DNA from: Firmicutes bacterium UBA5774
GTDB lineage: Bacteria > Bacillota > Clostridia > Peptostreptococcales > Anaerovoracaceae
Length of the DNA stretch: 11,499 bases
Direction of reading: 5' to 3'
Assembly (NCBI GenBank): GCA_002418625.1
Contig: DIEM01000007.1
Location: forward strand, 45,252-56,750
Position numbers and translations under genes: made by a program. The stretch's first letter is position 1, and each line of letters begins with the position of its first letter. Of the stretch, positions 1 to 7,930 are shown piece by piece. The notes under the pieces were generated by a model. It saw nothing but the letters and a program-made list of their open reading frames with translations. It was not told the DNA's origin and did not search any database.

Positions 1-579
1 CGCTCTGGGCGGCAGGACAGTCTGTACCGAAGCAACCTCGGGCAGGGCGGCGATCAGCTGAAGCTTGTCCACCTGCACCCAGGCTGCCGTTATGCCAAGT
101 TCATCATCGCTGTTTTTCACTTTATTTGCATATCGGCCGATAATAGCAGGGCTGGCTCCTTCTATTAAATCAATGTAAACATAAACCAGATCTCCGCCGG
201 AATAGTTCAGTCCGCTCGATTTGGCTTCCTTGGCCGTCAGAAACGATTTTTGCTGTCGGAGACTGCTTTTGATCCTGTCCTTCTGCTCCTTCGTTGTCTT
301 TCCTTCCATGTCGGACAACTGGAGAAGCTCCGTTCCGAGTTTCTTCTGGTGCTCCTTCAAAGTCGTTTTGTCAAAGCCCTTTTCCAATCCGCCTTTTGCG
401 ATCTGCTCTTCAAAAGCTTTCTGAATGGAGGCATTTTGTGTTTCCACACCTTGGGGCGGGATCGCGGATGATCCTGCTGCGACTTGTGTTGTAAACAGGG
501 TGAAGGCTAAAAAACACGCGAATATTCTGGATGCATGCTTTCCCTTCATCCATTTGCCTGATACTTTACTCCCGATCAT
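1..579 (-). CDS. Secreted protein, N-terminal part (propeptide/inhibitor-like domain), runs off left edge
   Basis: I read 193 codons without a stop from an ATG at 577-579 to base 1, so the C-terminus lies outside the window. The start is supported by AAGGAGG about 9 nt upstream. Residues 1-36 form a signal peptide: a basic stretch (KWMKGKHASR), a hydrophobic core (IFACFLAFTLF), then TTQVAAGSSA as a plausible cleavage region. Residues about 50-120 are Lys/Glu-rich and probably helical. Residues about 130-193 alternate strands and helices (LVYVYIDL ... ITAAWVQVDKLQLIAALPEVASVQTV). This resembles the small alpha/beta fold of subtilase propeptides and similar secreted modules, where the last strand reads 'ALPGV..V'. 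That fold call is an inference. It may be the prodomain of an exported protease or the head of a large surface protein. It lies 107 bp downstream of the glycosyltransferase genes on the same strand, with no clear terminator between them. Confidence 0.75.
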   Translation of the reverse strand, partial: MIGSKVSGKWMKGKHASRIFACFLAFTLFTTQVAAGSSAIPPQGVETQNASIQKAFEEQIAKGGLEKGFDKTTLKEHQKKLGTELLQLSDMEGKTTKEQKDRIKSSLRQQKSFLTAKEAKSSGLNYSGGDLVYVYIDLIEGASPAIIGRYANKVKNSDDELGITAAWVQVDKLQLIAALPEVASVQTVLPPRA

Positions 580-686
580 GACGGATCCTCCTTAATCAAT
601 GTGAACATGCGGATATATATGAGCATCAATGCATCAATGCCCTGCAAGATATATTTCGACCTGAGCAGAAAAAAATGAATGGCAAA

Positions 687-1841
687 TCAATCCAGCAGGA
701 TCGCTTTGATGGACCTGTACGCTCTGTCCATTGAATAGTAACGTTCCCAGAGCCTTCTGGCTTCCAAGCTGATTTTATCGAAATCCCGGTCCGAGTAACC
801 GTGATAGATATCGACGATCCTGGCAATGAATTCCTCAGGAGTATCCGCCTGGCAAAGAGCGCCCGTTTTTTCCTCGGCCGCCTCTTCATAGCCCTCCATC
901 GATTCCCGGGTGCCGACGACCGGTATGCCGACCGACAAGGCGTCCGCAACCTTTGTTTTCATTCCGGCCCCGGTCAGGATCGGGGATACGAACAGAGAGT
1001 TTTTATGGAGCAGCGGCTCGATGTGGTCATAATCCCTGTGAATGATGACGTCCCGGTGGGCCCGAAGCTCGGACAGGAATTCCTCGGGCGGCTCGCTGCC
1101 GGCAATGATCAGCCTAAGCCCTTCATAATGCTGGATATCCTTCCAGACATAGCGAAGAAACCATTTGACGGCTTCCTGGTTTGGACTGAATTTGAGAGAG
1201 CCGAAAAACACGAGGTTAAGCCTGTCCTTGTCCGGCATCAGCGCCGAAAGATCCTTCTGCTCGACACAGATCGGCAGGATCACCGAGTCCCCCTCGTATC
1301 CATAGATCTCCTGACACAGCCGCTCGTCGCGGCGCGTCAAAAAGACCGCCGTATCCATATTGTCGATCATGGCCCCCTCATCCCGGGCGATGACCCTCTC
1401 TTCGATGAATCTAAATATATCGCGGTTCAGTCCCTGGAATCTCATGGCATTGACGTCGATATACCTGGCCTCGATATTATGGAACTGCGATATGATCCGA
1501 ACCGGCCGGCCCGTCTTTTTTGAACGCTTTTTAAAATCGCGCGCTACATGTCCAAGCCTCGATATGCCCAGAACCACTGTGTCGTACCCTGCCGCGAGAT
1601 GCTTTTTCCTGATCCGCCACCAGGCGAAATAAAATGGCAGGCTGTGTCCGAATATCCTGCACATCACAGCTGAATGAAGGTGTTTTGATATTTCGAGCAT
1701 ATCGTCAGACAGGATCGTCAGCTCGACGGAAGGATCCGACTCGGCAATGCGCTTCAGCGCGTAATGCATTTTACGTGTTTCTATGTCGCCGCCGTCCCTG
1801 ACATCTCTTATTTTTCTAGCCGGGATATATAGTATCTTCAT
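687..1841 (-). CDS. Glycosyltransferase, GT4-type (GT-B fold)
   Basis: This 384-residue protein has no signal peptide or membrane segment, so it is probably a cytoplasmic or membrane-associated sugar transferase for a surface glycan. The N-terminal Rossmann half (about 1-190) contains HNIEARY at 121-127, the HN-E signature of this subfamily's N-domain. The C-terminal half starts at the family's usual strand, LNLVFFGSLKFSPN (208-221). It continues with IIAGSEPPEEF (245-255) and the sugar-nucleotide-binding block TGAGMKTKVADALSVGIPVV (290-309), which matches the 'GAGxKxKxxEAxxxGxPVV' motif of Glyco_trans_1_4 proteins. Length is normal for the family. The start codon overlaps the stop of the upstream glycosyltransferase by 4 nt (ATGA), and an AAGGGTGG-like ribosome site lies inside that gene, so the two are translationally coupled. 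Donor and acceptor sugars cannot be told from sequence. Confidence 0.9.
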   Translation of the reverse strand: MKILYIPARKIRDVRDGGDIETRKMHYALKRIAESDPSVELTILSDDMLEISKHLHSAVMCRIFGHSLPFYFAWWRIRKKHLAAGYDTVVLGISRLGHVARDFKKRSKKTGRPVRIISQFHNIEARYIDVNAMRFQGLNRDIFRFIEERVIARDEGAMIDNMDTAVFLTRRDERLCQEIYGYEGDSVILPICVEQKDLSALMPDKDRLNLVFFGSLKFSPNQEAVKWFLRYVWKDIQHYEGLRLIIAGSEPPEEFLSELRAHRDVIIHRDYDHIEPLLHKNSLFVSPILTGAGMKTKVADALSVGIPVVGTRESMEGYEEAAEEKTGALCQADTPEEFIARIVDIYHGYSDRDFDKISLEARRLWERYYSMDRAYRSIKAILLD

Positions 1842-3010
1842 TTGCCAACCACCCTTTCAAATGCACTGTAAAATCTCCGCGCCGCCGTTTCCGCCCCATA
1901 GGCAGATGCAAAAAATGCCGCGGTTTCCTTTCTTTGCTCTTCAGGCACCGGTTGCTGAAGCAATTCAGCGATCCTTGCCGCCAGAACGTTCTCGTCCGTT
2001 GCCGGTTCATAATAATTCAATTTTTCCATCGTCACTTCCGGCAAGCTGGTCGATCTGCTTGTCAATACCATGGCGCCTAGCATGGCCGCTTCGACAGGCG
2101 TTCGGCCGAAGCCTTCGTGCAGCGAGGGTGATACCAGCAGGTCAGTATTTTTATAAAGCCAATTACGCTGAGCATCGGAAATATTGGATAAAAAAACGAC
2201 CCTGTCCTTCAATTGCTTTTCCTCGATAAAATCGCGCAGCGACTGCGTCGCTTCTCTGTTGCCGCCAAGCAGCACCAGCTTGTGACGGATCCTGTCCCGC
2301 AGGATATCGAATGCCTTGAGCAGCGTGATATGGTTTTTATGATTGGCATGCTCACTGACACAGAGAATGAAGGATTTTTCGATCCCTGGAATTGAAGCTG
2401 TTTCCTCGCTGACCGTGATGGAATTATGGATCGTCATGATCCTGTCCGGTGAAACACTCGGAATATGCTTGATGATGTCCTGTCTGACATATTCGGATAC
2501 CGCGACAACCATTGCCGCCTTCCGGATGTTTCTTTCAGTTTCATGAGCGACGCACGACCGCCAGAGCCGGCGCCGAATGCTTCCGCCAGATTGATAATTT
2601 CTGTGAAAAAGGTCGTGGACCACGACCACGGACGGTATTCCGCCGCAATCACTATTGAAAACTTTATTATAAGGGCAGAAAAGAAGATCATATCCGCCGG
2701 CCTTAAGCAGCTTTGGCAGCACAAAGCGATTCAGATAAAACTCCTTCGAGAATTTACCGCCTTTCTTCATTCTGCGGTTTATAAAATCGAATAGGCTTCC
2801 CTGCCGGCAGACAACATGGCTGATGCCGCAGAGGCTGTCGCTTTCCGGAATTGATTTTATGTAGTTTTCATAAAGGGTATCCTGGACGAAAATGGTGATC
2901 TCCGCAAGAAGCCCGGCGTCGGCAAGACCTCTCAGGAGCTCTTCAATATGCTTTCCTGTGCCTGAATTGGTATTTTTGTAAAGATAGAGCAGATCCACTG
3001 CGATTTTCAT
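1838..3010 (-). CDS. Glycosyltransferase family 4 (GT-B)
   Basis: This is a 390-residue GT-B glycosyltransferase, close to full family length. It opens with a Rossmann strand and a glycine loop (MKIAVDLLYLYKNTNSGTGKH). Other visible motifs are VVVVHDLFHRNY (128-139) and VAVSEYVRQDI (169-179), a typical linker into the C-domain. The C-domain starts around FILCVSEHANHKN (214-226). The donor-site E-x7-E motif is SPSLHEGFGRTPVEAA (294-309), with glutamates at 299 and 307, followed by LPEV (323-326). The start is supported by AGGAGG 5 nt upstream of the ATG. The gene is first in a minus-strand operon with the next glycosyltransferase (4-nt overlap) and diverges from a plus-strand GT2 gene. The likely role is stepwise assembly of a surface polysaccharide repeat unit; the specificity is unknown. 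Confidence 0.93.
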   Translation of the reverse strand: MKIAVDLLYLYKNTNSGTGKHIEELLRGLADAGLLAEITIFVQDTLYENYIKSIPESDSLCGISHVVCRQGSLFDFINRRMKKGGKFSKEFYLNRFVLPKLLKAGGYDLLFCPYNKVFNSDCGGIPSVVVVHDLFHRNYQSGGSIRRRLWRSCVAHETERNIRKAAMVVAVSEYVRQDIIKHIPSVSPDRIMTIHNSITVSEETASIPGIEKSFILCVSEHANHKNHITLLKAFDILRDRIRHKLVLLGGNREATQSLRDFIEEKQLKDRVVFLSNISDAQRNWLYKNTDLLVSPSLHEGFGRTPVEAAMLGAMVLTSRSTSLPEVTMEKLNYYEPATDENVLAARIAELLQQPVPEEQRKETAAFFASAYGAETAARRFYSAFERVVGK

Positions 3011-3080
3011 GAAGCCTCCTGTACAAAGCTGCGGCCGGTTTGAGACCTGCGGTCATCGGATCCGGCGCTTTTCCCCCGCC

Positions 3081-3135
3081 TTGATTTTTATTCAACAATA
3101 TATTAACATGATACAATAGTTCTTATAAAGCCCAA
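3081..3135 (+). promoter_or_regulatory. Promoter-like repeat, copy 1 (divergent spacer)
   Basis: This sequence matches copy 2 (4950-5004) at 49 of 55 positions by hand alignment. On the plus strand it reads TTGATT (3081-3086), 17 nt, TAACAT (3104-3109). A second -10-like TACAAT follows at 3112-3117. The similarity continues through the presumed start region (AGTTCTTATAAAGC), so more than the two hexamers is conserved. It lies 16-70 nt upstream of the GT2 start at 3151 and between two divergent genes, so it may also fire leftward. Confidence 0.65.
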
Positions 3136-3150
3136 TTTAAGGAGGCCTGC

Positions 3151-4164
3151 ATGAAAGTAACCATCGTGATGCCAGCATATAATGTTGAAAGATATATAGA
3201 AAGATCGGTCCGCTCAGTATTGGATCAGACTATGCCGGATTTTGAGCTGATCATCGTCGACGACGGCTCAACGGATATGACTGTTTCTGTTATCAAAAAA
3301 ATGATGGCGTCGGACCCCAGGATCCGACTTTTTCAAAACGAGCACGGAGGTTCCGGCGCCGCGAGAAATTCAGGCGCTGGCAAAGCCACCGGCAAATATC
3401 TTTATTTCATGGACAGCGACGATCTGATCAGCCGCCATGCCCTGGCACATTTTTTGGAGCTGGCTGACACGAATAATGCAGATATTGTCGTCGCCCGCTT
3501 CGACATGTTCACTGATGCCACGGAAGCTTCCCTGGACCTGTCATCCGAGCCTCCGGACATAGGAGCGCCAGTCGAAATCATTTCGGGCGTGGAGCTGTTC
3601 AGGCGCAGCGCGCTGACAAGATGCTGGAAAGACCGGAGGATTTTCAACTGGCTCTATTTTTTCAGATTGGATTACTGGCGGGATAACAATATCGCGTATC
3701 ATTCTTTCAGGTTTTACGAAGACCTTGAGATCTACCCCCGGTTCTTATTCCCGGCGAAGCGCGTGCTGTCTGCCGATTTTCGATTCTATCACTACCGCCT
3801 CCGCACAGGCGCCGTGAATGCCGCTCACCAGGCGCATCCCGACAGGATCGGCTGTTTGCTTGACGTCCTTTCTTCTGTTGAAAATACATTCAGGGAGTAT
3901 GGCCTTATGGAATCCATGCGGTCTGCCTGCTCCAGAACTTTAGTCATAGAACATTTCCACCTTTTGTTGTTTATATCGAAAATCGAATCTCCTGTATTGA
4001 GAAAGCCCTATCTGGACAGGATCGATTATCAAAAACTTAAAAACTATATGCGAGATTCCGGCAAGAAAAAGCATGCCATATTGTCCATGCTTCCTTTTAT
4101 GACGGCAAGCCGCCTGGCTGTCCTGCTTCGGATGCGCTTGATCGCGAAAGGGAAGGCGATTTGA
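3151..4164 (+). CDS. Glycosyltransferase family 2 (GT-A fold)
   Basis: This 337-residue protein carries a textbook GT2 N-terminal domain. It has VTIVMPAYNVERYI (3-16), the UDP/NDP-binding aspartates in IIVDDGSTD (34-42), SGAARNSGAGKATGKYLYF (68-86), and the metal-binding DSDD (88-91, DXD type). A Glu-Asp pair at 190-191 in FRFYEDLEIYPR (187-198) is well placed to be the acceptor-activating base seen in this family. The C-terminal third is helical and basic, ending in LAVLLRMRLIAKGKAI, and may contact the membrane. The start is clear: AAGGAGG lies 5 nt before the ATG. It is monocistronic on this strand, because the next gene (IspD-like) runs towards it with a 36-bp gap. It is transcribed from the duplicated promoter element. 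It probably transfers a sugar from a nucleotide donor onto a lipid-linked glycan; the substrate is unknown. Confidence 0.93.
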   Translation: MKVTIVMPAYNVERYIERSVRSVLDQTMPDFELIIVDDGSTDMTVSVIKKMMASDPRIRLFQNEHGGSGAARNSGAGKATGKYLYFMDSDDLISRHALAHFLELADTNNADIVVARFDMFTDATEASLDLSSEPPDIGAPVEIISGVELFRRSALTRCWKDRRIFNWLYFFRLDYWRDNNIAYHSFRFYEDLEIYPRFLFPAKRVLSADFRFYHYRLRTGAVNAAHQAHPDRIGCLLDVLSSVENTFREYGLMESMRSACSRTLVIEHFHLLLFISKIESPVLRKPYLDRIDYQKLKNYMRDSGKKKHAILSMLPFMTASRLAVLLRMRLIAKGKAI

Positions 4165-4200
4165 TCGGAACGGTCCTGATGATCTCTGGCATTGAAGGCT

Positions 4201-4926
4201 TCAGCATCTATTCTCGCCGAAACCGCATTCGTTGATGTATTGTTCAAAGACGCGGACATCGTTCTGAAAAGTGATCTTGATGAAATCCGTGTTTCCATCG
4301 ATTATTACCTGCTCGAATCCTGCGTGATGGAGGATCTGCGCGTCGTCTGTCACCGATGCGTCGAAATAATGCTCCGAATACGCCCTGTCATAGGCTTCCC
4401 TGATGACGCCGTATCGATAGGCGTGCGGCTCCGTGATGACCCTGAAGTTCCCGCGGTCCGGAATTTCAAGGATCGCTCCGCCCTCCCCGGCGACGATCAA
4501 GGTATTCCTGAGCGGCATGGCCGTCGTGGCCGCTCCGGATTCCCGCGCCGCGGCAATGGATTCCCGGAATGCTTCCCTGCTGAGGATCGGGGCGACCGCG
4601 CTTAAACTGACGATGATATCGTCCGGCTTGCAGACGCCTTCCAGATATTTCAATGCGTTATATAAGCTGTCATGCCGCTGTTCGCCGCTTTCTGAAAGCC
4701 ATTTGATCTTGGACAGGCCGAATTTTGACTTGATTTCTTCAACCAGTGCGAAATGCTCCCGTCGTGCCGCTACCAAAATATGGTCGATCAGGGGATCGCT
4801 CTGCAGGTTTTCAATCGTGTACGCAATAACTGGCTTTCCATTGACCTCGATAAATTGCTTGGGTAAATTACACGAATGATTCATTCGCCTGCTGAATCCT
4901 CCGGCCAATATGACGCCTATGTTCAT
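4201..4926 (-). CDS. IspD/TarI-family cytidylyltransferase
   Basis: This 241-residue protein has the usual length for IspD/TarI CTP-dependent transferases, which make a CDP-linked product from a sugar- or polyol-phosphate and CTP. Visible family motifs are the nucleotide loop LAGGFSRRM...LPKQF (7-25), SGEQRHDSL (80-88), VTDDAQILHHAG (192-203) and NTDFIKIT (212-219). Two motifs diverge. The 'DAARP' segment reads SAVAP (109-113), so the usual Asp and Arg are Ser and Ala. The 'TPQ' segment reads TEPHAYRYG (165-173). This suggests a substrate other than methylerythritol phosphate. With a LicD gene next door, the product is more likely the CDP-activated group that LicD attaches to the glycan, as TarI or LicC does elsewhere. 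The ribosome site is weak (GGGGGG about 10 nt upstream). It diverges from the epimerase operon across promoter copy 2. Confidence 0.88.
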   Translation of the reverse strand: MNIGVILAGGFSRRMNHSCNLPKQFIEVNGKPVIAYTIENLQSDPLIDHILVAARREHFALVEEIKSKFGLSKIKWLSESGEQRHDSLYNALKYLEGVCKPDDIIVSLSAVAPILSREAFRESIAAARESGAATTAMPLRNTLIVAGEGGAILEIPDRGNFRVITEPHAYRYGVIREAYDRAYSEHYFDASVTDDAQILHHAGFEQVIIDGNTDFIKITFQNDVRVFEQYINECGFGENRC

Positions 4927-4949
4927 TGAATTCTGCCCCCCAGTCCCCT

Positions 4950-5004
4950 TTGACTTTTATATAATAATATATTAACATAATACAATAGTTCTTATAAAGC
5001 ACAA
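4950..5004. promoter_or_regulatory. Promoter-like repeat, copy 2 (possibly bidirectional)
   Basis: On the plus strand it reads TTGACT (4950-4955), 17 nt, TAACAT (4973-4978), with an alternative TACAAT at 4981-4986. This sits ahead of the epimerase-LicD-GT2 operon. On the minus strand a TTGTAT (4980-4985), an 18-nt spacer and TATAAA (4956-4961) could start transcription about 20 nt before the cytidylyltransferase ATG. It shares 49 of 55 bases with copy 1 at 3081-3135. Confidence 0.65.
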
Positions 5005-5021
5005 ATTTTATGGAGAAATAC

Positions 5022-5969
5022 ATGAAAGAAAGCATCGTGATCACCGGCGGCGCCGGGTTTCTGGGTGTCCATATCGTCCGGCGGCTTCTTGCCGGCCGTA
5101 ACGAGGGCTGCAGCATTAAAGTAATTGAAAATATGACGTTTTCTGCCTCCGCCTATGCCGGCAAATCTTTTTCTCCATCCGGCTTTGAATTCATCCGGTG
5201 CGACATGACCTCCCGGAATGATTTTATGAAAGCGGCCGCCGGAGCGGACACGATCATTCATCTCGCAAGATCCGAAGACCCGCTTAAAACCTCTGACCTC
5301 GTGGATTATAACTGTTCGATGACGGAAAACATCGCAGCCTTTTCGCAGTCAAACGATGTGAAGGCCATCTTGCTATCGTCCTCCTTCCAGGTCTATGGCG
5401 CCAACGCGGCCGAAAATATCAAAGAAGACGCGCCCTGCGCACCTATAACTCCCTATGCGCATTCAAAAAAACTATGCGAATTGATCCTGCAGGATACGGC
5501 GCAAAGAACAGGGTCCCGCGCAGCCATTCTGCGCTATTTCAATATTTACGGCCCAGGCGCCGGAACAGGCATCTTGAAAATGCTGAAGGGGCATGTCGAG
5601 AGCGGCGCCGCGGATATCTGCCTGCATAACGACGGTTTCGACGGCAGGGATTATATCCACGTCGACGATGCCGCCAATGCAGCCATTCTTGCCTTAAGGC
5701 GCTTGTCCGGGAAGGAATCCATGCCCGCCGCCGAAATCGGATCCTGTGAGATCGTCAATGCGGGCACCGGACGATGCACGACCGTCAGGCAGCTGATCGA
5801 AATGGCCGGCGAACAAATCGGATCGGAGTTCCGTCCCCGCTACGGATCAGGGCAGGATCCCATCCGCGCCATTTCCGCCGACTGTCGCAAAATACAAAGC
5901 ATGCTTGGATTTTGGCCTGCTATTGATCTTGAAGAAGGCTTGAAGCGATTATTCAATGAGAACCTATAA
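5022..5969 (+). CDS. NAD-dependent epimerase/dehydratase (extended SDR)
   Basis: I place the start at 5022 rather than the in-frame ATG at 5010, because GGAG lies 6 nt before 5022 and nothing similar precedes 5010. This gives 315 residues. Extended-SDR features are all present. They are the NAD(P)-binding loop TGGAGFLG (8-15), the cofactor-contacting FIRCDM (57-62), the catalytic serines LLSSSFQVYG (117-126), and the catalytic pair Y145 and K149 in YAHSK. The substrate-side motifs RYFNIYGPG (171-179) and RDYIHVDDAA (209-218) are also present. These enzymes modify nucleotide-linked sugars or related phosphorylated substrates. The position beside a CTP transferase and LicD suggests it makes or remodels the group those enzymes activate and transfer. 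The exact reaction (epimerase, dehydratase or reductase) cannot be fixed. It is first in a three-gene operon; LicD begins 15 bp after its stop. Confidence 0.9.
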   Translation: MKESIVITGGAGFLGVHIVRRLLAGRNEGCSIKVIENMTFSASAYAGKSFSPSGFEFIRCDMTSRNDFMKAAAGADTIIHLARSEDPLKTSDLVDYNCSMTENIAAFSQSNDVKAILLSSSFQVYGANAAENIKEDAPCAPITPYAHSKKLCELILQDTAQRTGSRAAILRYFNIYGPGAGTGILKMLKGHVESGAADICLHNDGFDGRDYIHVDDAANAAILALRRLSGKESMPAAEIGSCEIVNAGTGRCTTVRQLIEMAGEQIGSEFRPRYGSGQDPIRAISADCRKIQSMLGFWPAIDLEEGLKRLFNENL

Positions 5970-5984
5970 AAAGGAGCTCCTCCG

Positions 5985-6905
5985 ATGGAAAAGGAAGATT
6001 TTACTGTGAAATACCGCGATATGTTCCCGGATCTGCGCGATACCGTCGACTCTGACCTTGAAAAATGCCAGCTCATCATGCTGCGGCTGCTCAGGATCTT
6101 CGATGACATCTGCAGGCGCCACGGCCTGAGCTACTGGCTGGGCGGCGGCACGCTGCTCGGCGCGGCCAGGCACAAAGGCTTCATCCCGTGGGATGACGAC
6201 CTGGACGTCTCCATGCCAAGAGCGGATTACGAGCGTTTCTTCAAAATCGGACTGGCCGAGCTGCCGGAGGATATATTCCTTCAGCATATGGACACTGAAG
6301 ACCGATATATGTACTTCATGCGGCTGCGTGACAATTACAGCACTTATAGGGAAGAAAAGAATGTATCGGGCGTCCACAACGGCATCCGGCTCGATATATT
6401 TCCGTTCGACCACTACCGTATACCGGAAAAGTTGATATTCCCTTTATCAAAGGCGTTGACGGCCGTTCTGCTGGATGAATTCAGCATCGGAAAATACAAT
6501 ACCCGGAAGAAATTCAAGACGCTTCGAAAGCTGCGCTACGCGGCGGCGCGCATGCCCTCCTTTTTTCTGAGCGCCCGCGCACGAAAGAAGATATTCGCCA
6601 GCATCAGCGCTCTTGTCACGACAGAAGACACAAAAGGCCCATTTTTCGTTGGCCTGGAGGGCTGTCAAAGAAAATACCGGCGTGTGGACCCGACCGATGT
6701 GTTCCCTCTGACCGAGATCATGTTTGAGGGCTATTCCTTTATGGCGCCGCGTAATGTGCCCAAATACCTGACAGATCTCTATGGCGATTACAATGAAATT
6801 CCGGATATCACGGAAAGAATGATCCACAGCAGTGTGATCAGCCCGTATGAGTCCTGCGGACATCCCCGAAGCCTGCACTGGCAGGACAAACGAAAGGAGC
6901 AATGA
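5985..6905 (+). CDS. LicD-family phosphotransferase
   Basis: This 306-residue protein has the LicD signature near its N-terminus, WLGGGTLLGAARHKGFI (51-67) followed by PWDDDLDVSM (68-77). This is a nucleotidyltransferase-fold active site whose aspartates bind metal. Family members transfer a phospho-group such as phosphocholine or a phosphopolyol from a CDP carrier to a cell-surface glycan or teichoic acid. The paired IspD-like transferase at 4201-4926 is a good candidate source of the CDP donor. No choline uptake or choline kinase gene is visible, so phosphocholine is only one option. A downstream motif typical of the family, GIRLDIFPFDHY, lies at 132-143. The start is supported by AAGGAG about 9 nt upstream, inside a short GGAGCTCC palindrome. 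The last bases carry the ribosome site of the next gene, 3 nt away. Confidence 0.92.
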   Translation: MEKEDFTVKYRDMFPDLRDTVDSDLEKCQLIMLRLLRIFDDICRRHGLSYWLGGGTLLGAARHKGFIPWDDDLDVSMPRADYERFFKIGLAELPEDIFLQHMDTEDRYMYFMRLRDNYSTYREEKNVSGVHNGIRLDIFPFDHYRIPEKLIFPLSKALTAVLLDEFSIGKYNTRKKFKTLRKLRYAAARMPSFFLSARARKKIFASISALVTTEDTKGPFFVGLEGCQRKYRRVDPTDVFPLTEIMFEGYSFMAPRNVPKYLTDLYGDYNEIPDITERMIHSSVISPYESCGHPRSLHWQDKRKEQ

Positions 6906-6908
6906 ACC

Positions 6909-7898
6909 ATGACCGATATCACCGTTGTGATCCCTGTATATAATGTCGAAAGATACATCCAGAAGTGTCTGGACTGCTTTTTTGTCGATACACCCATCAA
7001 GTTGGAGATACTCGCCATCGATGACTGCTCTACAGATGGAAGCCTTGCCATTCTTCGAAAAAACGAGCTCTCCCGTCCCAATCTGCGCGTCATTGAAAGT
7101 GAAAGAAATCAAGGTGTATCAGCATTAAGGAACCTGGGGGTCCGACAAGCCCATGGAAAATATATCTATTTTTGCGACAGTGATGACACACTGGATTTCA
7201 AAGGGATTGAAACGCTGTTCCAAATGGCGGAAGATCAGTCCCTTGATGTATCGATCGGCTATCGTTACGAGTTGTATGAAGAAACCGGAGAAGCCCTTTA
7301 TAAAAAGCTTGGCGTGCAAGACACCGGTGTTGTCAGCGGAAAAGAATTCCTATATATCTCAATGACGGACAAGCTTCAGGGGATCGGGCCCTGGCAGAAC
7401 CTGTATCTGAAAAATTTCCTGATCGATAACGATCTTTGGTGTTTGCTCGACAACAACCACCAGGACAATGAGCTGATGCCCCGCGTCATGCTTGTCGCTC
7501 AAAGAGTCCGCTCGATAGATCTTCCATTTTATTGCCATTTGATCCGACAGGGAACGCTTTCACATCACAATAATTATGCGCGCACGGTTTCGAACCGCCT
7601 AGAAATAATACGCATCCAATATCAACTCGTTTTGGACAATCATAAAGAACGCCGTACACGGCTGGCTCTCAGCACACTGCTGGCATACAACCTGGCCAAG
7701 ATGATCCGCAGCGCCTCCATGCTGCCTGTTCACGACAAGAAGATCGTAATGAAGGAACTGCGCGACCGGCGATACGCCAGGGAAGCGATACATTCCCTGA
7801 GAAGGAACACGAAATTTCTCGCATTGTGCGTACTTGTCAGCCCCGAGCTGACGTGTTTGTTTTTTAAACACCGCCAGAATCAAAGGCAGTCCGGCTGA
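6909..7898 (+). CDS. Glycosyltransferase family 2 (GT-A fold)
   Basis: This 329-residue GT2 has ITVVIPVYNVERYI (4-17), LAIDDCSTDGS (35-45) with the nucleotide-binding aspartates, GVSALRNLGVRQAHGKYIYF (69-88), and the DXD-type motif DSDD (90-93). The later acidic segment HQDNELMPRV (184-193) fits the place of the acceptor-activating Asp. The start has AAAGGAG about 9 nt upstream. It is last in the epimerase-LicD-GT2 operon and begins 3 nt after the LicD stop. Its final codons (QRQSG and the stop) lie inside the left copy of the 49-bp inverted repeat, so the native C-terminus may have been altered when the island arrived. It resembles the GT2 at 3151-4164 in its first 95 residues but differs in the C-terminal half, so a different acceptor is likely. 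Confidence 0.92.
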   Translation: MTDITVVIPVYNVERYIQKCLDCFFVDTPIKLEILAIDDCSTDGSLAILRKNELSRPNLRVIESERNQGVSALRNLGVRQAHGKYIYFCDSDDTLDFKGIETLFQMAEDQSLDVSIGYRYELYEETGEALYKKLGVQDTGVVSGKEFLYISMTDKLQGIGPWQNLYLKNFLIDNDLWCLLDNNHQDNELMPRVMLVAQRVRSIDLPFYCHLIRQGTLSHHNNYARTVSNRLEIIRIQYQLVLDNHKERRTRLALSTLLAYNLAKMIRSASMLPVHDKKIVMKELRDRRYAREAIHSLRRNTKFLALCVLVSPELTCLFFKHRQNQRQSG

Positions 7899-7930
7899 TG
7901 CCTAACGGGTTCCGTTTGGAGGTGCAAAAC
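7882..7930 (+). repeat. 49-bp inverted repeat, left copy
   Basis: It matches the reverse complement of 10837-10885 at 43 of 49 positions by hand alignment. Four of the six differences are one block, TGAT here and ATCA in the other copy, which are reverse complements of each other and sit between GGC and GCC. It contains the last codons and stop of the GT2 gene, a small AACGG/CCGTT dyad and a GGAGG sequence. Confidence 0.85.

Noticed and set aside
623..638. Tandem GCATCAAT-GCATCAAT upstream of the secreted protein gene
   Set aside because: Only two 8-nt copies with no link to promoter hexamers or a known operator; it could be chance.
801..1523. 240-residue open frame on the plus strand
   Set aside because: It lies antisense to the GT4 glycosyltransferase at 687-1841, has no ribosome site and no recognisable motif. 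It is an overlap artefact of the GC-rich codon pattern.
4192..4605. 137-residue plus-strand open frame
   Set aside because: It is antisense to the cytidylyltransferase, which has clear family motifs. Its Arg/Gly/Pro-rich sequence is typical of a shadow frame.
7882..7930. Rho-independent terminator for the GT2 operon
   Set aside because: The AACGG/CCGTT stem is only 5 bp with a 3-nt loop and the following T run is short. It may help, but it does not explain a 49-bp conserved repeat.
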